Positions 1-5,191 of a stretch of DNA of 5,191 nt are shown in pieces (position 1 is the first letter of the stretch; each line of letters starts with the position of its first letter). The stretch is from positions 1 through 5,191 of the forward strand of contig JBIOEA010000065.1 of assembly GCA_044445605.1 (NCBI GenBank). Reading direction: 5' to 3'. The notes under the pieces are model-generated. The model saw only the letters and a program-made list of their open reading frames with translations, made no database searches and was not told where the DNA came from. A program made the position numbers and the translations under genes. The DNA is from CAWKDC01 sp044445605 (GTDB lineage Bacteria; Pseudomonadota; Gammaproteobacteria; JABCZS01).

Positions 1-603
1 AAAAACCCTATTAATAGAAGCAATTATGCCGTTTCCAAGCCAGTCCCCCATAGAAATCCAGCCGTCATTTTCATAAACTTCGTTTGGGCAAGAAGGAATA
101 TTTTCTGGCTTCTTTCCACTTCTACAGTAAACATTCCACTCGCCTTTCGTTTTAAGATCAAGTGAACGAACGAATTCTCTTGCATCGTAAAATGAAATAA
201 AGACTCTATTTTGTGGGGCAATACTTTCAGTCCCAAGCCAGTCTGCCCATGAGATCCATCCTGCATTCTTATAAGTTCTATCTGGAGCAGCAGGGATCCC
301 AACAGGCCTTCCCCCTCCTTTAGAATATTCCTGCCATTCCTTCTTGCTTTTTAAGTTCAGTGTTTTTAAAAATCTACGCGCCTCATCGAAGGAGTGAAAG
401 ACTCTCTTTGCTGGTGCAATATTGCCCGTGCCGAGCCAATCACCCCATGAAATCCAACCATCGTTCTGGTAAGCAAAATCTGGCCTTGCAGGGATGTTAC
501 TTGGCTTGTCTTTCCCTTTGCAAAACTCATCCCATTTACTTATGGATTTTATTCCTAGTGAGCAAACAAATTCTCTCGCTTCAAAAAACGACACAAAGGG
601 TGT
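1..603 (-). repeat. Array of 66-residue (198-bp) INT_rpt-like repeats in the helicase tail
   Basis: Three full units lie at 406-603, 208-405 and 10-207, and a fourth opens at 9-1 with Arg-Val-Phe as the window ends. Each has the layout R-V-F-x-S-F-x-E/D-A-R-x-F, then a Leu-rich helix, E/K-W, a Lys/Gly-rich turn, P-x-x-I-P-x-x-P, Y-x-N-x-G-W-I-S, and D-W-L-G. The spacing is exactly 66 codons each time (Ala663, Ala729, Ala795). The pattern matches my recollection of the Pfam phage-integrase repeat unit (INT_rpt, PF14882), known from N-termini of some tyrosine recombinases. DNA identity between units is visibly poorer than protein identity, so the copies are old and kept by selection. DNA binding is the likely role but is inferred. 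Confidence 0.88.
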
Positions 604-2565
604 TCTGTACTTATTGACAATCTGTGCAAAAATGCTTTCTTTTAACGCATCATCTGCACTAGCGAATTTTATTAAATCCAGTTCCGCCTCAATTAATGCA
701 TGACTAAATAGATTTCCAGACTTTCCCCTCCCTAATTTTAGGCGCTTGATTTCGTCAGAGAGTCTATCATCATGCGCAGAGAGTGCTCTGATAATGTTTA
801 GTAGATTCTTATATCTGCTATCAGATATGCTTTCATCAATGTTCTCATCAATATGATGATAAATAGGGACGACAATGTAACCGATTGACTTACCCTTATG
901 GTCTGCACGCCGAAGGGCTCTGCCTGTTGCTTGAATAATATCAATTTTTGAGTTCTTTGGATCACAAAAATAAACCGTATCAATTGCCGGAACATCCACA
1001 CCCTCCGTTAAACATCTCGCATTTGTTATGACAGACATGGATGATCTAACAAACTCTTCCATTACTATTTTTCGCTCGCATGTTGACTGCGCGCCATTCA
1101 CATGAAACGTAGAAACGGAAGTATAATATTTTTTATGTCGACTTTGAAATTTCTTCGCATTTTTTACAGAGGAGTGAAAGGTTATTGCATGCGTTGATCC
1201 ATATTCATTCATAAACTTGTCCAAGGCATGATTGTTGGCAATCTCATCGATTGTCTCGTCATCTGAGACATATCTTCTCTCTCTCAGAGCCTCTTTGATC
1301 TCAAGGTCACAGACACCTATGGCAACAATCTTGTAATCAACCAAAACACCTTTATCAATCGCATCTTTGAAGCTCATCCTGTAGAATTCATGACCGTATA
1401 TATCGGCGTTCCCCATGTCGCAGATATATTCGACAGTTTCATTATCAAGTCGACCCTTAAGGTTATCCGATAAAACTCTTGGAGTCGCAGTCATATACAA
1501 ACGCTTTTTAACACGAACATTCATGTCCAAGTGTATTAACGCATATTGGCTAAGCTTGCTTCCAGATGTTTTATGTGCTTCATCACAAATAGCCAGATCA
1601 AATTGAAAACCAGATCCTTTTATTGCTTCAGAAACTTTTTCTAGGCTCTGATAAGTAGAATATACGATCGATCCATCCTGGATACTCAAAAATTCCCTGA
1701 TCTCTCCGACATCTGTCGAAACTTTTCCACCAATATCACATATGCTAGAAGCAATGTTATCTACACCCTTATCAATATCCTTCTCTGAACAAACACAAAT
1801 ACGTGGCACATATGGACTGTTAGCTGCCCACTCATCCTTTATTTGTTTTAGCAATGCAAGAGACGGAACAACCACTAGCGTATGTTTTGCATGCAAAGCC
1901 TCACGAATCCATAATGATACTAGGGTCTTCCCTGCCCCACAAGGAAGTATAAGTTGTCCTCTGTCATTTTCTTCGAATCCCTTCAATACATTCAAAATCG
2001 CTTCATTTTGATAGTCCCTTGGTTTCTTTGGTGCCACTGGATTGACCCTGCCTCCTTTTGCCAAGGATTTAATTTGTTCAATTGTTCCAGGCTCGATGCT
2101 AGCAAGGCCTCCTACCGTCACAATTGACAATCTTTCTTTAGATTCAGAATGTTTATCAATTCCAACTGCATTTGTAAAAACAATCAAATAATCTGCCCGC
2201 GCACCCTCAGCAAATAAATTTGATAGCCTATCTTTTGTCCAAGATATTCTGCTCGACTGATCATTTTTAAATTTACACTGAACAACTGTAAGACTCCCAT
2301 CCTGCCCTTCCAGAACTAGGTCGGCCCCATGATCAGTCTGCCCAAGCCCAATCTTTGATTTAACAGCGTAGGGCACATCCCTAAATAACCAAACATTCTT
2401 ATAATCACTCTTTACTGCTGGCTCAGCCAAGTAGTAATACTTGCAAAACTCCTCAAATAAGCGACCAGCCGATTTATCTGATTGACCATTGAACCCCACA
2501 AGCTGTTTATGGATACCCTGCCAGCTAGTTTCTGACTTAATAATTTCAAATAATTTCGCCATCAT
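1..2565 (-). CDS. Mrr-type nuclease / SF2 DEAH helicase with C-terminal INT_rpt-like repeats (C-terminus beyond window)
   Basis: 855 codons are open and the frame runs off the left edge, so the C-terminus is missing. Residues about 15-155 look like a PD-(D/E)XK domain of the Mrr_cat kind found at the N-terminus of COG4889 and Type ISP restriction helicases: LFEE at 36-39, GAD with Asp82, then QCK (Gln96, Lys98). The SF2 ATPase follows: RDYQ at 183-186, Walker A PCGAGKTL at 208-215 (Lys213), HTLVVVPS at 228-235, STYQ at 303-306, DEAH at 328-331, TATP at 359-362, motif V GVDVPAID at 522-529, and motif VI QATGRALRR at 545-553. Every motor and nuclease motif looks intact, so an active ATP-driven nuclease is likely. 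Residues 655 onward are 66-residue repeats. No methyltransferase domain is seen, unlike Type ISP enzymes. The start is ATGATG: Met at 2565 gives an ATGA overlap with the upstream gene; Met at 2562 is equally possible. An in-frame TGA lies just upstream. The class is sure; the biological role (defence or restriction-like) is inferred. Confidence 0.93.
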   Translation of the reverse strand, partial: MMAKLFEIIKSETSWQGIHKQLVGFNGQSDKSAGRLFEEFCKYYYLAEPAVKSDYKNVWLFRDVPYAVKSKIGLGQTDHGADLVLEGQDGSLTVVQCKFKNDQSSRISWTKDRLSNLFAEGARADYLIVFTNAVGIDKHSESKERLSIVTVGGLASIEPGTIEQIKSLAKGGRVNPVAPKKPRDYQNEAILNVLKGFEENDRGQLILPCGAGKTLVSLWIREALHAKHTLVVVPSLALLKQIKDEWAANSPYVPRICVCSEKDIDKGVDNIASSICDIGGKVSTDVGEIREFLSIQDGSIVYSTYQSLEKVSEAIKGSGFQFDLAICDEAHKTSGSKLSQYALIHLDMNVRVKKRLYMTATPRVLSDNLKGRLDNETVEYICDMGNADIYGHEFYRMSFKDAIDKGVLVDYKIVAIGVCDLEIKEALRERRYVSDDETIDEIANNHALDKFMNEYGSTHAITFHSSVKNAKKFQSRHKKYYTSVSTFHVNGAQSTCERKIVMEEFVRSSMSVITNARCLTEGVDVPAIDTVYFCDPKNSKIDIIQATGRALRRADHKGKSIGYIVVPIYHHIDENIDESISDSRYKNLLNIIRALSAHDDRLSDEIKRLKLGRGKSGNLFSHALIEAELDLIKFASADDALKESIFAQIVNKYRTPFVSFFEAREFVCSLGIKSISKWDEFCKGKDKPSNIPARPDFAYQNDGWISWGDWLGTGNIAPAKRVFHSFDEARRFLKTLNLKSKKEWQEYSKGGGRPVGIPAAPDRTYKNAGWISWADWLGTESIAPQNRVFISFYDAREFVRSLDLKTKGEWNVYCRSGKKPENIPSCPNEVYENDGWISMGDWLGNGIIASINRVF

Positions 2566-3740
2566 TCACCGACCATATTTGCAATTTCTTCAGTATCAAG
2601 CTCAAGCAATGCTATTCGTGGCAATGCAGTTCCGACAATCCCACAAATATCACCATACATTCCCGCCGTGCTAGAAATCATGCGATTGATTTGTTGCTCT
2701 CTTGTAGCCCAGTTTCGATAGGTGGCTCTTTTTTCACGCTCAAGCTCATTGCGCATATGGCTATTTGATTCTATAAGTGCCTCAACTCTTTGCCTAAACT
2801 GGATCCCAACCAAATATTCATACATTGCATCTTTCTTCTCATCTTTATTAGCAGATGCTATCCGCGCATGGAATGCTTGCAGCAAGCCTACTTTCAATGC
2901 ACTTGCAAGTCCAACATAGGTATAAAAATCAGCAACCCATACACCATCCATGTAAACCAGGCTTACATGCCCCTTAGGCATTGATTGCGTTACAATTACA
3001 GCAAGATCCGCATTACATTCCCGCTGGTCTTCCTTCAACTTATCAATCCAGCCTTCACTAAAATTTTTTGAGTTTTTAACTTCCCATAATATCTTTCCCG
3101 CAGCATTTCCTGACTTAGTCATTATGATTTGAACAATATCAGCCCCCCTTACTCCACTTTTTACTGGCTCAATAATGTCAACCGGGAAGGCGTCTTTCAG
3201 CATTCTTTCAACATCCATCTCCAGAACCTCCCCCTGTGTCTTCTGCGATCCCTGCTCGGCCTTTCTTCTCCATTCATCAACTTGTTTTTTAAAATCGTCT
3301 ATTTGCTTATCTTTCTCGAGCAACTTTATTCGGCTTTCTTCATTGGCTTTTTGTACAGATTCCATTCGGACTTTTTCTGTTGCTTCATCAACTTTTCTCT
3401 GGATTTCTAAATCTGTATTCTTCATTGCCGTTTCAAGATCTCTGGCTCTTTTCATAAGGTCAAGTTCCCTTTTCTTTGACATATCACTTGACATTCTCTG
3501 TTCAACAAGTTGGTTTTTTAGATCTTCAAGCTCAATAGATTTTTCTTCCTTTATCGCATTTAGCATCTTGTCTTTCTCGCGGGCAAGTTTTTTTTGACTA
3601 TCTGCCTCCAGTTGCGCCACCTGCGTCTTCATCTCCTTTTCTAACTTCGTTTTATAAAAAGACTCCATCTCTGCGCTCAAAGCTTCAGTGATTGATACTT
3701 GTTCGCCACAATTTTGGCAAATAACTACATTGGAAATCAT
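2562..3740 (-). CDS. DUF2130 (COG4487) coiled-coil protein with PD-(D/E)XK-like core
   Basis: The 392-residue product opens with a single CxxC knuckle (Cys8, Cys11). A long, strongly charged Lys/Glu region at about 22-165 is predicted coiled coil. The conserved DUF2130 block at about 168-290 follows: GEVLE at 170-174, GAD at 199-201, WEVKNSKNFSEGW at 219-231, and ADLAVIV at 244-250. The order E, D, then E-x-K (Glu220, Lys222) looks like a PD-(D/E)XK nuclease active site, so nuclease activity is plausible but unproven for the family. A shorter helical tail at 300-350 precedes a hydrophobic end. No signal peptide or membrane segment is seen; a cytoplasmic protein is expected. The start is supported by GGAG at 3749-3752, eight bases upstream. 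The stop TGA overlaps the start of the helicase gene, so the two are likely made together and may act together. Length and layout are normal for the family; I see no frameshift. Confidence 0.9.
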   Translation of the reverse strand: MISNVVICQNCGEQVSITEALSAEMESFYKTKLEKEMKTQVAQLEADSQKKLAREKDKMLNAIKEEKSIELEDLKNQLVEQRMSSDMSKKRELDLMKRARDLETAMKNTDLEIQRKVDEATEKVRMESVQKANEESRIKLLEKDKQIDDFKKQVDEWRRKAEQGSQKTQGEVLEMDVERMLKDAFPVDIIEPVKSGVRGADIVQIIMTKSGNAAGKILWEVKNSKNFSEGWIDKLKEDQRECNADLAVIVTQSMPKGHVSLVYMDGVWVADFYTYVGLASALKVGLLQAFHARIASANKDEKKDAMYEYLVGIQFRQRVEALIESNSHMRNELEREKRATYRNWATREQQINRMISSTAGMYGDICGIVGTALPRIALLELDTEEIANMVGE

Positions 3741-3776
3741 ATGACACTCTCCAGGAATGGTAAATAAGTATTGGAA

Positions 3777-3805
3777 TTGCTAAGATGGTGCATTGCACCT
3801 GTCAA
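3777..3805 (-). promoter_or_regulatory. Candidate internal promoter ahead of the DUF2130-helicase pair
   Basis: On the minus strand a perfect -35 TTGACA lies at 3805-3800. Seventeen bases later comes TAGCAA (3782-3777), only a 3/6 match to TATAAT. It sits in the 70-base gap between the 173-residue gene and the DUF2130 gene, about 37 bases before the latter's ATG. The weak -10 means it may need an activator or be inactive. Confidence 0.35.
3787..3799. promoter_or_regulatory. 13-bp palindrome GGTGCATTGCACC, possible operator
   Basis: This is a perfect inverted repeat of six bases on each side of a single central base. It abuts the TTGACA at 3800-3805 and fills most of the spacer of the candidate promoter, where a dimeric repressor would block RNA polymerase. 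No T-run follows on either strand, so it is not an intrinsic terminator. The operator role is inferred. Confidence 0.35.
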
Positions 3806-3810
3806 ATTAA

Positions 3811-4332
3811 TTAGAATGGCATTTCAAAATCAAACGAATAATCTTTCTCGATATAGCCAAACTCTTTAGCTATGTCTTCAATCATATTAGGTAAAAACTG
3901 GTGTGCTTTTTTCTTAATGACAAACTTAGACTCCATCAATGGTTTATTCGAAACTTCCACATGCGGAAAAAGTGGCAAATAATGCCTTTTAGAGCCATCA
4001 AAATATTCGTCTCTGGAGTTAGATTTAGACACACATACGATATGAGACAAACGCTTTTTTTCATTATCCCATGCAAGTTTTTCTAAAATAATAAAAAGAT
4101 CCCCATCAAGGAGTGGATCAAGCTTTCCGAACCATGGAAATTCAATTGCTTGCTGATATGAGAGAACACAATTTTCAATATCAATAGTTATTGAACATGG
4201 AATAGGGTAATCAGCAAGAAATTTTTCTAAGTTTCGAATATCATTAGAAATTGTATTCATATAATCAGAACCGGAGTCAAAACTCGGCTTAGTTCTTTCT
4301 AAAGCAGCCTGCAAATTGGGGCACGTAAACAT
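3811..4332 (-). CDS. Unrecognised 173-residue protein, first gene of the leftward operon
   Basis: I do not recognise a family. The start is well fixed: AGGAGG at 4343-4338 lies five bases before the ATG. The protein is soluble-looking, with no signal peptide or membrane span. Residues 24-41 look helical. Residues 44-105 look like mixed strands and helices, including LDPLLDGDLFIILEKLAWD at 71-89 and SHIVCVS at 96-102. A Tyr/Phe/Pro-rich stretch at 110-125 leads to a basic-then-acidic helical segment at 133-163, ending in an acidic aromatic tail, FDFEMPF. No catalytic motif, zinc cluster or helix-turn-helix is evident. The DUF2130 gene follows after 70 bases on the same strand, so co-transcription is likely. 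A regulator, inhibitor or accessory subunit of the nuclease pair is possible, but nothing in the sequence shows which. Confidence 0.8.
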   Translation of the reverse strand: MFTCPNLQAALERTKPSFDSGSDYMNTISNDIRNLEKFLADYPIPCSITIDIENCVLSYQQAIEFPWFGKLDPLLDGDLFIILEKLAWDNEKKRLSHIVCVSKSNSRDEYFDGSKRHYLPLFPHVEVSNKPLMESKFVIKKKAHQFLPNMIEDIAKEFGYIEKDYSFDFEMPF

Positions 4333-4403
4333 ATTATCCTCCTAAAAATATTGTCAGGCAAACGCCTTTCCAACGAACCAAATCCATACCTTTCGCGAAT
4401 TTG

Positions 4404-4445
4404 CAACAAAGCATGTCCCAACAAAGGGTAAAATGTTCAACAAAG
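4404..4445. repeat. Three direct CAACAAAG repeats in the leftward leader
   Basis: Perfect copies occur at 4404-4411, 4419-4426 and 4438-4445, at intervals of 15 and 19 bases. A one-mismatch copy (TAACAAAG) lies at 4659-4666, just before the rightward gene. They fall in the transcribed leader of the 173-residue gene, where they read CTTTGTTG. They could be a protein-binding array, or chance in an A/C-rich stretch; there is no AT-rich melting region or rep gene to suggest an origin. Confidence 0.5.
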
Positions 4446-4503
4446 AATTAATCGGGACACCAAAGTCCTATTTCACGCAACCATTCAAGGCTGCTGGGCG
4501 CCA

Positions 4504-4531
4504 ATTATACATATATAAAATTATGCGTCAA
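4504..4531 (-). promoter_or_regulatory. Sigma70-type promoter for the leftward operon
   Basis: On the minus strand the -35 is TTGACG (4531-4526, 5/6) and the -10 is a perfect TATAAT (4509-4504), separated by 16 bases of AT-rich DNA. Transcription would start near 4497, giving a leader of about 165 bases before the first ATG at 4332. It is the only strong leftward promoter seen and probably drives all three minus-strand genes. Confidence 0.7.
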
Positions 4532-4534
4532 GTC

Positions 4535-4554
4535 TTTTCGCGCATTTTCGCGCA
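4535..4554. repeat. Tandem 10-mer TTTTCGCGCA x2 beside the leftward -35
   Basis: Two perfect head-to-tail copies (4535-4544 and 4545-4554) end three bases from the leftward -35 box. The period is one DNA helical turn, so a protein would meet both copies on the same face. The position suits an activator upstream of the leftward promoter, or a regulator shared with the rightward promoter. The function is inferred. Confidence 0.5.
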
Positions 4555-4620
4555 TTCTTTTTCTCTACAGAACCAGGTTATAGGCTAATTTTGTCTTTTC
4601 CTTTGCTCTTGGTTCCCCAT

Positions 4621-4649
4621 TTGACAAGCCATTCCGTCCCAGATAAAAT
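4621..4649 (+). promoter_or_regulatory. Strong sigma70-type promoter for the rightward repeat gene
   Basis: A perfect -35 TTGACA (4621-4626) is followed after 17 bases by TAAAAT (4644-4649, 5/6). Transcription should begin near 4656, leaving a short leader of about 23 bases before the ATG at 4679. It is a near-consensus promoter for a small gene. Confidence 0.72.
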
Positions 4650-4678
4650 CACCTTCAATAACAAAGGCAAGAAGTATT

Positions 4679-5053
4679 ATGAAAAAAACAATAAAGCGCC
4701 CATTTGAAGACGCAAGAAAATTTGCCCATTCATTGCACTTGCAAGACACCTACGAATGGTTTATCTATGCAAAAAGCGGCAAGAAACCAAACGACATACC
4801 AGGCTCGCCCGCAGGTTATTATCGGGGTTTGGGGTGGAAATCGTGGTACGACTGGCTTGGCAAGACACACTCAAGGAAGAGAGCATATCGGTCTTTTCAA
4901 GAGGCAAGAATGTTTGTGCGATCTTTGGGATTAAAAAACATACGTGAATGGACGCAATATTCCAAAAGCGGGGAAAGGCCAGATGATATACCTAGCACCC
5001 CACATGTGATCTACAAGAATAATGGCTGGAAGTCAATTGGGGATTGGCTCTGA
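4679..5053 (+). CDS. INT_rpt-like repeat protein, 3' end cut off by an IS
   Basis: The 124-residue reading consists almost wholly of two repeats of the type seen in the helicase tail. Unit one is residues 4-67: FEDAR at 9-13, Trp27, PNDIP at 37-41, GWKS at 52-55, DWLG at 58-61. Unit two is 68-124: FQEAR at 73-77, Trp91, PDDIP at 101-105, GWKS at 116-119, DWL at 122-124. The conserved Gly that should follow DWL is absent. The stop TGA at 5051-5053 is the first triplet of an IS3-type end, so the true gene very probably continued. INT_rpt repeats normally precede a tyrosine-recombinase catalytic domain; here none is in view, so this may be the N-terminus of a broken integrase or of a repeat-only DNA-binding protein. 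AAGAAG at 4669-4674 is a weak ribosome site four bases before the start. The strong promoter at 4621-4649 serves it. Confidence 0.85.
   Translation: MKKTIKRPFEDARKFAHSLHLQDTYEWFIYAKSGKKPNDIPGSPAGYYRGLGWKSWYDWLGKTHSRKRAYRSFQEARMFVRSLGLKNIREWTQYSKSGERPDDIPSTPHVIYKNNGWKSIGDWL
4688..5050 (+). repeat. Two INT_rpt-like units, 64-residue period
   Basis: Units span 4688-4879 and 4880-5050; the second is truncated. Conserved positions line up with the helicase repeats (Ala-Arg at residues 12-13 and 76-77, I-P, G-W, D-W-L), but the period is 64 residues rather than 66, the difference lying partly in the linker after DWLG. The two arrays are homologous but not recent duplicates of each other. Confidence 0.8.
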
Positions 5054-5078
5054 CCTGCCCGGATTTTTAGGACCAAAA
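5051..5078. repeat. Probable terminal inverted repeat of the IS3-family element
   Basis: These 28 bases separate the transposase stop from the break in the interrupted gene. They start TGACCTGCCC and contain TTAGGACC, matching the general TGA...CCC...GGAC layout of IS3-group ends as I recall it. The matching left end is outside the window, so the repeat cannot be paired here. Confidence 0.55.
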
Positions 5079-5191
5079 CTACATAGAGAGATTCGCCCCG
5101 GTTGTTACAATGTTGCCTAATGAGTTTTTGAACTCAATAGGCGTTTGGTAGTTCAGGCTCGAGTGCGGCCTGAACGTATTATATTGGATCC
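5079..5191 (-). CDS. IS3-family transposase OrfB, C-terminal 36 residues (partial)
   Basis: The minus-strand frame ends at TAG (5081-5079) and enters from the right edge. It reads YNTFRPHSSLNYQTPIEF and then a short tail ending NLSM. The Y-N-x-x-R-P-H-S-S-L-x-Y-x-T-P block is the conserved C-terminal signature after the DDE catalytic core (rve integrase fold) of IS3-family OrfB, which cuts and joins the element's ends. The catalytic Asp and Glu residues lie beyond the window, so activity cannot be judged. OrfB is normally made by a -1 frameshift from OrfA; that region is also outside. Confidence 0.88.
   Translation of the reverse strand, partial: IQYNTFRPHSSLNYQTPIEFKNSLGNIVTTGANLSM

Larger units (their letters stand above)
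4333..4678. other. Divergent intergenic regulatory region
   Basis: These 346 bases between two divergent genes hold no convincing ORF. They contain a leftward promoter (4504-4531), a rightward promoter (4621-4649), a tandem 10-mer (4535-4554) and three CAACAAAG copies (4404-4445). An 8-bp palindrome TTCGCGAA lies at 4392-4399. The leftward transcript would have a leader of roughly 165 bases. I see no riboswitch, tRNA or clear terminator. Confidence 0.7.
5051..5191. mobile_element. IS3-family insertion sequence, one end (runs off right edge)
   Basis: The element begins at TGACCTGCCC (5051), directly after the interrupted DWL codons, and contains the 3' end of an IS3-type transposase reading left toward this end. 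IS3-family ends usually start with TG/TGA, and the transposase stop lies close to the end, as here (28 bases). The target duplication should be three or four bases, e.g. CTC or GCTC at 5047-5050, repeated at the unseen far end. The other end, orfA and most of orfB lie outside the window. Confidence 0.75.

Noticed and set aside
24..302. A 92-codon minus-strand frame under the helicase tail
   Set aside because: It overlaps the helicase frame, which shows clear conserved repeats through the same bases, so this is a shadow reading.
1..603. CRISPR or DNA satellite repeat because of the regular 198-bp spacing
   Set aside because: The regularity is at the protein level within an open frame; the DNA copies are diverged and there are no spacers.
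3175..3597. A 140-codon open frame on the plus strand, Ser/Phe-rich
   Set aside because: It lies wholly antisense to the Lys/Glu-rich coiled coil of the DUF2130 gene; Ser/Phe runs are the mirror of Lys/Glu codons, and no ribosome site or family resemblance is seen.
3787..3799. Hairpin GGTGC-AAT-GCACC as a terminator between genes
   Set aside because: The stem is only five pairs and no T-run follows on either strand.
4404..4445. Iterons of a plasmid replication origin
   Set aside because: There is no replication initiator gene, no DnaA box and no clear AT-rich melting region nearby.
4455..4468. GGAC/GTCC hairpin in the leftward leader
   Set aside because: A four-pair stem with a six-base loop is too weak to call a regulatory structure.
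5186..5191. GGATCC exactly at the right edge, hinting at a clone junction
   Set aside because: The same hexamer also occurs inside the window (for example 294-299), and the IS3 transposase reads normally up to the edge, so nothing shows a chimeric join.

Overview
The window reads as accessory (mobile or defence-island-like) DNA from a bacterium with moderate to low GC. Strong Shine-Dalgarno sequences, sigma70-type promoters and an IS3-family element fit a Gram-negative, possibly gammaproteobacterial host, but no marker gene fixes the taxon.

Leftward block (1-4332, minus strand). Three genes read right to left. The first is a 173-residue protein I do not recognise (3811-4332). The second is a 392-residue DUF2130/COG4487-type protein (2562-3740), with a CxxC N-terminus, a long coiled coil and a PD-(D/E)XK-like core. 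The third is a very large nuclease-helicase (1-2565, running off the left edge). It has an Mrr-type PD-(D/E)XK domain, a complete set of SF2 helicase motifs, and a C-terminal array of 66-residue repeats resembling the phage-integrase repeat (INT_rpt). The second and third genes overlap at ATGA, so they are very likely translated as a coupled pair.

Divergent regulatory region (4333-4678). A good sigma70 promoter fires left (-35 TTGACG, -10 TATAAT) and an even better one fires right (TTGACA, 17 bp, TAAAAT). Between and around them are a perfect tandem 10-mer (TTTTCGCGCA twice) and three direct copies of CAACAAAG in the long leftward leader. A second possible leftward promoter, with a 13-bp palindrome in its spacer, sits between the first and second genes.

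Right end (4679-5191). A rightward gene is made of two copies of the same INT_rpt-like repeat found in the helicase tail. It is cut off in the last residues of its second repeat by an IS3-family insertion whose terminal TGA supplies the stop codon. The rest of the IS (C-terminal end of its transposase, minus strand) runs off the right edge. The gene may once have encoded a longer protein, possibly a tyrosine recombinase, because this repeat is known mainly from integrase N-termini.

Working model (inference): the leftward genes form a nucleic-acid-targeting module pairing a helicase-nuclease with a coiled-coil nuclease-like partner. The helicase carries a recombinase-type repeat array that could direct it to DNA, and a divergently transcribed repeat protein next door may share its recognition site or be the remains of the island's integrase.
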